Assembly: GCA_013076295.1 (NCBI GenBank) | Contig: RQOL01000374.1 | Location: 2,966,743 to 3,030,742 of the forward strand | DNA length: 64,000 nt | DNA from: Sanderia malayensis | Taxonomy: Eukaryota > Cnidaria > Scyphozoa > Semaeostomeae > Pelagiidae | Direction: 5' to 3' | The notes under the pieces: model-generated | Database searches by the model: none | Told to the model about the DNA's origin: nothing | What the model saw: the letters and a program-made list of their open reading frames with translations, nothing else | In this document: positions 58,323 through 64,000 of the stretch, in pieces | Position numbering within the stretch: position 1 is the first letter of the stretch | Layout: each line of letters opens with the position of its first letter | Program-made: the position numbers and the translations under genes

Positions 58323-59105
58323 CTAATCGTCTCTTTCCACGTACTGATATGCTCGACCCAATCCCTCCGTATAAACTTGAAGCAAACCGTGCATCCCCGA
58401 CGACGGACACGTCATCATGTGTTCGAGTAGTCGCCACGGTATGCACACCGCCTCTCCTCTTCTGCCCATGACCGCCGGCACGTCCATCCCCTTGACACAC
58501 ATCAACCTATTGTAGGCGAGCGTCTCTTCCTACACTTTGCGCGAAAACACCTGTCTAAAACACGAACCTCCCAACGACAGTGCCACGTGACACAACACAT
58601 ACTTGTAGCCGACATGAGTCCTGCAAACCTCGGGCAACGTCACTCGACCTTCCGTCACATTGATCACGCCCGCCTCGATGTTATTCATCAGAAAACACTC
58701 CAAACACAAACGTCGCTTCTGTCTCTCACGCAAATTCACGCGCTTGCACCATTGATCGGCAGAGTGCAAGCAACACACATGACACAATGTCATTGTCCGT
58801 AGATTGAATTTCTCCTCGTACCCCTGTCTGACCGCCTCGAGCGCCTTCTGGAACTGTATCTGGACAATCACACCACATTCCCTTTCTCCCTTGACCGGCT
58901 CCCGTATCGCCTCCAACAGCCCGAACTTTTCTTCGTTCCCGACCAAAAACTTCACTATCTGTTGCATCGCATCGATCAACAGGACACCAACGCGAACATT
59001 GGCACCCGCCGTCAACACAAACATGTTGCCAAAAATCGGATTGCCTCTCTTCAGCAGCAACTGAATCGTCATGGCATCGAACGCCGCATGAGCGTCATGA
59101 ATGTC
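58323..59105 (-). pseudogene. Intron-less GC-rich gene fragment, virus-like, with in-frame stop
   Basis: One minus-strand frame runs from about 59,105 to 58,323 with a single internal TAG at 58,528-58,530, which separates it into 180- and about 68-residue parts. Features are GNPIFGNMFVLTAGANVRVG, a Cys-rich patch (CHVCCLHSADQWCKR, then CLECF), and a C-terminal block GEAVCIPWRLLEHMMTCPSS. GC content is far above the neighbours and no intron is seen, which suggests an integrated virus-derived fragment. A herpesvirus-like capsid origin crossed my mind, but I cannot support it from memory. Upstream coding appears in another frame around 59,100-59,160. Confidence 0.45.
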
Positions 59106-59109
59106 ACCG

Positions 59110-60280
59110 CAATGACCTTCTCACCCTGCTCACCGTGGTCCAGTTCAAGCCAAAACAAAAAGCCGACACCAACTGCACCACCTGGCTACATAACAACGCC
59201 TTCCAAGAGCTCTTCCAATGCATTTACGCTGTCGCGGCTTAGCCGTTCGCCTACCTGTGTCTGTCGGAAAGCCTAAAACTATTCGACGCCTATCGTAACA
59301 AATCCGGCTGCTTACTCGACACTTACCCACTCGACGAACTGTTGGTCGCGCTTTCCGCACCAGCAACAGCAGCAACAAGAACAGCATCTCCTTCCTGCCG
59401 GTGACAACGTCGCTTGCAGCTGCGATAAATCATCATCATCATCGTCTTCTTCATACGCCACCAAACGACGTTTTCCTGAGAGTGGCCCCTTACGCATGTT
59501 CGCCCCTCCTCTCTCCCGCAACAGCAGCGGCGGTGGGGGCAGTGGCAGCATCGGCAATGCAGTCAGCAACGACAACGTCAAAAATACCACCGATGCCGTT
59601 GCCACCATGGACGTTGGCGTCAAATCATCATCATCATCATGTCCTCGTCCTCCGTTCCTATCCACCACCACATTCTCCGGTGTCACCATCATGCCCTCCA
59701 ACACAGCACCAATCGTCCTCGATGACGACGACTTCAGCGGCACTGACATCACTGCAAAACAAAAAGACTACCTACTGTGCACAACGTTCATGCATCATGG
59801 ACAATGTCAAAACCGTTCATCGACATCTGCTGTCACGAAAAACACATCACTGGCAACACCAACATCGTGCACCAGATCGTCCTCAACAAACACATCAACA
59901 AACACAAATACGTCCACTTCGTCTCCCTCAGTGGCGCCGGCAGCGACAGCGCAACCGCTGCTCCTCGCAACACCAAACGCAAACACCCTCCCCCTCGCCC
60001 TGAAAAAAAAGGACCAAAAACTCACCAACAGCAGTAATACATTGTTCTCCCTTCTTGCTCAATGATGATTCCTCTTTGTCATTGTTGTCGTCTACAATGT
60101 CCTCCTCACCTACAACAGCAACAGCAGCACCAGAAGAACAAGAAGATGTAGAACAAGCATATACTAATAATCAAGATGATAATTATAGAGCAACACTCAC
60201 ACCACCACTGTTAAAGAAAACAAAAAAGACAAAGGAAAAACCACACGCTTCTTCTTCTTCTCGCAAGATCGCAAACTAGC
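59110..60280 (+). pseudogene. GC-rich plus-strand coding remnants, low-complexity and frameshifted
   Basis: Pieces that look coding lie in successive frames. One is VVQFKPKQKADTNCTTWLHN (about 59,130-59,190), followed, after an in-frame TAG near 59,240, by YLCLSESLKLFDAYRNKSGC (about 59,255-59,315). Another is DFSGTDITAKQKDYLL (about 59,730-59,775), followed one frame over by DICCHEKHITGNTNIVHQIV (59,820-59,880). Between and after them are Ser/Thr/Pro/Gly and poly-His or poly-Asp repeats. A final frame at 60,055-60,279 is Ser/Thr/Lys-rich. The strand could be wrong for the repetitive part, since a long minus frame (59,752-59,312) also exists. Family unknown. Confidence 0.35.
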
Positions 60281-60348
60281 GAAATTCTGTGTCATAAAAT
60301 AGGACAGCAGGATACACTTAAGAATTTGATCAAGAAAATACAAGAACT

Positions 60349-60903
60349 TTAATTTCCGTATGCATCATTCTCATAATGTTGGCTTGAATAAGAAAATTTT
60401 TGTATTAGCAATAGATGAAAGTAGATACAAATATATTGCAAATAACCAAAACATAACTTTAAAAAATCCTTAATGTTCAATTGAATGCCATAAGCCAAGC
60501 CACTTATTTGGCGAGTCGACGTTTGCTTGAAGGCGGCTGAAAATTCGTGGATAAATGATCCTGGAGGTAGTCTTTCCAATCTGCAAAAAGATAGGACAGT
60601 AAATATAAAACCATAGAAGTATAATATTTCCAAGCAAGTACATAAGATTACATTGCCATTTAATTGACAATTGACAATTTAAAGCCTTGCCTACCTTTTC
60701 TTCTTCTTTTTTTCTGTCTGCTTGCCCAAAGAGGATTCAAGTGGGTCTGCTGTTGTTGTTGTCTCCGCCACTGTTGCTTCAGACATCGCTGTCGTTCTCG
60801 TAGTTGTGGCTGTGTCTGTGTTGCCGTCCTCACCGTCACTGCAATTGCCAAAGGAATCACTTGGATTTGAATGACTGCTTGCTTCCACGGACTGGTTTTC
60901 CAA
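60349..60903 (-). CDS. Two exons of an unknown Ser/Thr-rich protein
   Basis: Exon 60,903-60,710 (about) is rich in Ser, Thr, Asp and Glu (SDSFGNCSDGEDGNTDTATT) and ends in a Lys run at a donor-like AAAAG|GTAGGC. The next block follows a TTTTTGCAG acceptor near 60,584 (LERLPPGSFIHEFSAAFKQT) and stays open to 60,349. The low-complexity exon suggests a disordered nuclear protein; the Lys run could be a nuclear signal. No family recognised. The upstream start is not defined, and the second exon has open alternatives in other frames. Confidence 0.4.
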
Positions 60904-61130
60904 AGTACGTGCTGTTGTAGAATATTGAGAATGTTTTTGAATGGCCCAATATGTATGTATTCCGACTTACAAAATATAAACAACTAGTCTAGATAACATA
61001 CCTTTCTCTTTCTTACACGCTTTTGTTTATAAGGAACCTACCCCACAAGGCCTTCCGTATTTTAGGATTTGTTTTGACCAAATTGTGGTACTAAAAGTTC
61101 GTCAACAGTTCTATAATTTTAGTTTCACAT

Positions 61131-62998
61131 TTAGTGACCAAAGATAGTATCCTCTAGACGCAAAAAAGAATTGCAATTCAAACTTATCTCACCCGGAATT
61201 GATAAGAGCTCTTGTTGTTCCTCTCCAATTTGAATCAAGTCTATATCAATGAATTCTTTTTCCAATATATTCATGAAGTCAACTATGAAAGGAATTAGAG
61301 AAGGTTTGTCCAAATTGAAATCATATTTGCTGTAATAATGTAAGAATGGTAATGTATTACAGCCCAGTGTTACCTTTCTCCCGATTTTCCAGGTCACCAA
61401 TCTTGCTGTCTTTCTTTTCCCATCACAATCTAAAAATTGCCCACTTTTGTTTAGACACCCCAGATGCTGTTTGATGGCCAACTTGACCTTTGCCTTGAGC
61501 GATTTCTCAGACCCCATCGCTTCAATCATGCTTGGCAGGCTGAACATTATTGCACTCCCACAGTTACAATCTCGGGTCTCTACTTCACATCTGAAAAAAT
61601 GTTGCACCTGCAAGCAGAGATATAGAAGTTGACAATAGATGTATGAAGCAACAACTACATTGTTTTTGATATGGTGAATGGTAATATGCAAATACTTTCT
61701 CAGGATTTTTGGTGGCAAATTCCAAGAGGTTGAAGACTGGAGAGTCTTGTTCAGAATCCTTGGTTCCCTCATCTCTCCCTAAATTTTGTAGCCATGGTAT
61801 GGATTTTGCGAGAATGAATTGCTCTGCACGTTTGTAGACATTCTCAGCATTTACATGTTGTAGAAGCTACAAGGAGAATGCATTTTACATAATTCTACAT
61901 ATCAAATAGCTCATCAAACTGGAAAGATGGAGGAATAGAGGATAAGTAGATGTGAAATGGAAAACTACTATTACCTTCTGCAAGAAGAACAGCACTCGAC
62001 CATAGTTCATTGTCGACCTTTGATCTGCAAGATCACCTATGATACTCTCAATGGTATCATTGAGTTCCCTATTCTCATCTGCTCCAATCATGTCTTCCTT
62101 ACAGTATTTATGAAGGATAATATAGTTTGGTAAAAAGTCTGCAGCCGCAGCAATGGCTTCTCTGAAAGATTTTTCAAACCTTAAGCCATCAATAAACGAA
62201 GAATGGATGTTTATTCCACTGAATGGCACAACAAGTAGTCTTGTTAACAGCCTGAAACAAGTTTTTGGAAATCACTCTCTGCAAACATAAACACATCACA
62301 TATAGAAGACTACTCATCTGTATCTACGTACCGTTTTGCTCTTTGAGGATCCATACAGAGTTTTTGTATGAAATCCATGTTTGCAGTCATTAATAATGTT
62401 GCATGGGGGCTTGCTACAGAGTTTACCAAGTACTTTGTGGCCTGATGAAGGATGAGTGAATCAAATTATTCAATGGAAGTAGCAAACCATCAAAGGGTTT
62501 TTATATATCGGAAATAGTAGATTGCACAATGAATGCTACCTTATTGAATGTGTTCTTTGCAATTCGGTCAAATGTTTCAAGGTCATTCACATCTTCCCAA
62601 TCTTTCTTTTTTTAGTGTGTTCATCATTATTTGTGTTTTCACAATGACGCGCACCATGTATATTGCTGCAGTTTTGACAAGAGCAGCTTGAAGAACAACC
62701 TTGTCCATTTTTTAAGCAGGGACATCTTGATTTTCGTTGGTTATGTACATCTGAACACGCCCTATAGTTAGAATTTTTGTGCACCATATACTTGCCGCAT
62801 GTGCAACTGTTATGTGACAAAGAAACGGGACATTCGTTTTTTGATGTGGATTTATTTCCGCAATTCTTGCACTTGCACTCTCTTGTGCAAGCTCTATTTT
62901 CTTTCACACAGATGCACATTTTTGTGTTGGTGCCATTGTAGATGCAGGTGACACGAGTATTTCCATCTTTTGAATTTTTTCCGCAAGAACATTTCTTT
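61131..62998 (-). CDS. CXC (tesmin/TSO1-like) protein, multi-exon, C-terminal part
   Basis: The block 62,998-62,587 follows a TTTACAG acceptor and carries a double Cys-rich CXC array (RECKCKNCGNKST...SCTCGKYM, then RKSRCPCLKNGQGCSSSCSC). CXC arrays bind zinc and usually DNA. Continuing coding is seen at about 62,585-62,535 (frame differs by an A7 run near 62,610) and at about 62,440-62,335 (YLVNSVASPHATLLMTANMD). It is also seen at 62,250-61,965 (GINIHSSFIDGLRFEKSFRE) and 61,870-61,680, and in a last block ending at 61,131. The 3' blocks resemble no domain I know. Exons look intact apart from the A-run slip. Confidence 0.5.
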
Positions 62999-63068
62999 CC
63001 TGTAAATATGAGGTGTGGCAGGTTTAAGCAAAGTTGTAACTATAATTGTTAAATATATTGTACACAAT

Positions 63069-63113
63069 AAAATCATATCAAATAATGCTGCAAGCATTAT
63101 TTGATATGATTTT
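63069..63113. repeat. Perfect short palindrome
   Basis: AAAATCATATCAAATAATGC and its exact complement face each other with a 3-base loop (21-bp stems). Part of it (CAAATAATGCTGCAAGCA) is repeated at 63,171-63,188 next to the OTU exon, so it probably arose by a local template switch or is a tiny foldback insertion. Confidence 0.8.
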
Positions 63114-63198
63114 AAAAAAGCTTTATATGATCCTTTAAAAAAAATTCTCTTTAAAAAAAGCAATCAGGTCAAATAATGCTGCAAGCAAACCTGTTGTA

Positions 63199-64000
63199 TC
63201 AGACGATACTATGCTCAATATTGGCTGGTGCTGTACTGTCGTAATGCCCTGTACTGTATGCTATATAAATGGGATCGCTGCAGATAAGCTCCCCAGGTAT
63301 GAATGGTACCACTGGCATTTCCATTTGTGATGATATTATAAAAATCGATATGTTTAATAAATCCGAGCATACTCTTACTACCAGATCTCCGATATTAGAT
63401 TGCCAGAATCCTGACTTTCGAAATTCATTTATCAAGGGTTTGTCCCTGTCTCCTCGTGAACAGAATTTATCATAATTTGGATCATTTTCAATCTTATTGA
63501 CGAACATTTGACGTAGAGTGTACGTATCAGCAGCCGCGTCAACAAGACCAAGGCCTATGCTGCGCCAATAGTCAGAAATAGCTATGTTGATATCATTTGG
63601 CACAACACTTAACAACTGATAGAGTTGATTAATTATTGAGCGAAAAGCGCAATCTCCATTTCCAGGTGTAGGAACGAGTCTCAATTGAAAACCAGCTAAA
63701 TTTCTTTTCAAGATATTAATTTCCCGGTCGTTGTATAATGCTTCTTGACCAAATAAATGAAATAAATTCATGTTACCCACACATGTAAGTGGGGCATTAA
63801 ATACATCATAGTCTCTGTGAATGCAAACTCTATTAACGTTTTGTAGGAGTGTATGCACGGACAGCACTTTGTGTAGCAGCCTGGATAAGACTGAATCTTG
63901 CACGAGTTCATGAGCTGATGTCGCTATAGAGTCATTTTGCTGAACAATGCACGTTGATGAAGCATGATTTTGGGGTCTATCAATAGATTGATCTTTAGTT
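63199..64000 (-). CDS. OTU-domain cysteine protease exon (runs off the window)
   Basis: The frame is open from the window edge to a stop at 63,199. The OTU deubiquitinase core is clear. PTPGNGDCAFRSI contains the catalytic Cys with its preceding Asp. Helical segments follow, and IYIAYSTGHYDSTAP contains the catalytic His. Both catalytic residues are present. Such domains remove ubiquitin from proteins. It lies directly upstream of the CXC block on the same strand, so OTU and CXC could be one gene if the stop at 63,199 is bypassed by splicing, or two neighbours. Confidence 0.7.
   Translation of the reverse strand, partial: TKDQSIDRPQNHASSTCIVQQNDSIATSAHELVQDSVLSRLLHKVLSVHTLLQNVNRVCIHRDYDVFNAPLTCVGNMNLFHLFGQEALYNDREINILKRNLAGFQLRLVPTPGNGDCAFRSIINQLYQLLSVVPNDINIAISDYWRSIGLGLVDAAADTYTLRQMFVNKIENDPNYDKFCSRGDRDKPLINEFRKSGFWQSNIGDLVVRVCSDLLNISIFIISSQMEMPVVPFIPGELICSDPIYIAYSTGHYDSTAPANIEHSIV

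Overview
This is eukaryotic DNA, almost certainly from an invertebrate animal. It has split genes with GT/AG introns, AATAAA signals, non-LTR retrotransposons, Helitrons, KDZ and hAT-like DNA transposons, and palindromic MITEs. A cnidarian is my best guess, from general familiarity with such integrase/protease genes and Rep proteins; the sequence does not prove it. There are no bacterial operons, tRNAs, rRNAs or CRISPR arrays. Nearly the whole window is mobile DNA, much of it nested.

The oldest readable layer of the left 49 kb is an AT-rich, intron-poor virus-like gene cluster, mostly on the minus strand. Its fragments are two paralogous acidic-tailed proteins (45,187-47,406), an A32/FtsK-HerA-type packaging ATPase (10,300-11,217), a protein with a myristoylation-like N-terminus and x-Cys/Tyr-Pro repeats (10,004-10,062 continued at 1,839-2,046), and one plus-strand gene (47,957 onward). 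Later insertions pulled it apart. A composite Tc1/Rep element (2,047-10,001, TA target duplication) splits the repeat protein. Two head-to-tail Helitrons (11,218-26,171 and 26,172-45,162) sit at one A|T site between the ATPase and the paralogues. A hAT-like element (48,174-49,220, 8-bp duplication) and a LINE (poly-T at 49,396) interrupt the plus-strand gene.

The composite element is the most unusual object. A 3.7-kb unit is present twice in tandem and flanked by direct copies of a 254-bp inverted-repeat element. Each unit pairs a Tc1-like DD34E transposase gene with a convergent gene for a virus-type Rep (HUH endonuclease plus SF3 helicase). Between them lies a palindromic cluster of ACGAGTTACC-type iterons that could be a replication origin.

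Helitron 1 carries decayed Rep and PIF1-type helicase genes, a 196-bp tandem repeat with splice-like signals, and a possible small three-exon gene. Helitron 2 carries a partial helicase, a spliced gene combining integrase, Josephin and Ulp1-like domains (itself interrupted by a third, inverted Helitron), a foldback element and a three-exon F-box/LRR gene. To the right of the LINE come a KDZ transposase gene (about 53.7-57.7 kb), a GC-rich intron-less island with broken virus-like coding (58.3-60.3 kb), and exons of a CXC and OTU-protease locus running off the right edge, all mainly on the minus strand.

Almost every transposon protein carries frameshifts. The best preserved frames are the second Rep copy, paralogue A and the F-box gene. 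Several differences between the tandem Tc1/Rep copies are single-base homopolymer indels, so some breaks could be residual assembly errors.
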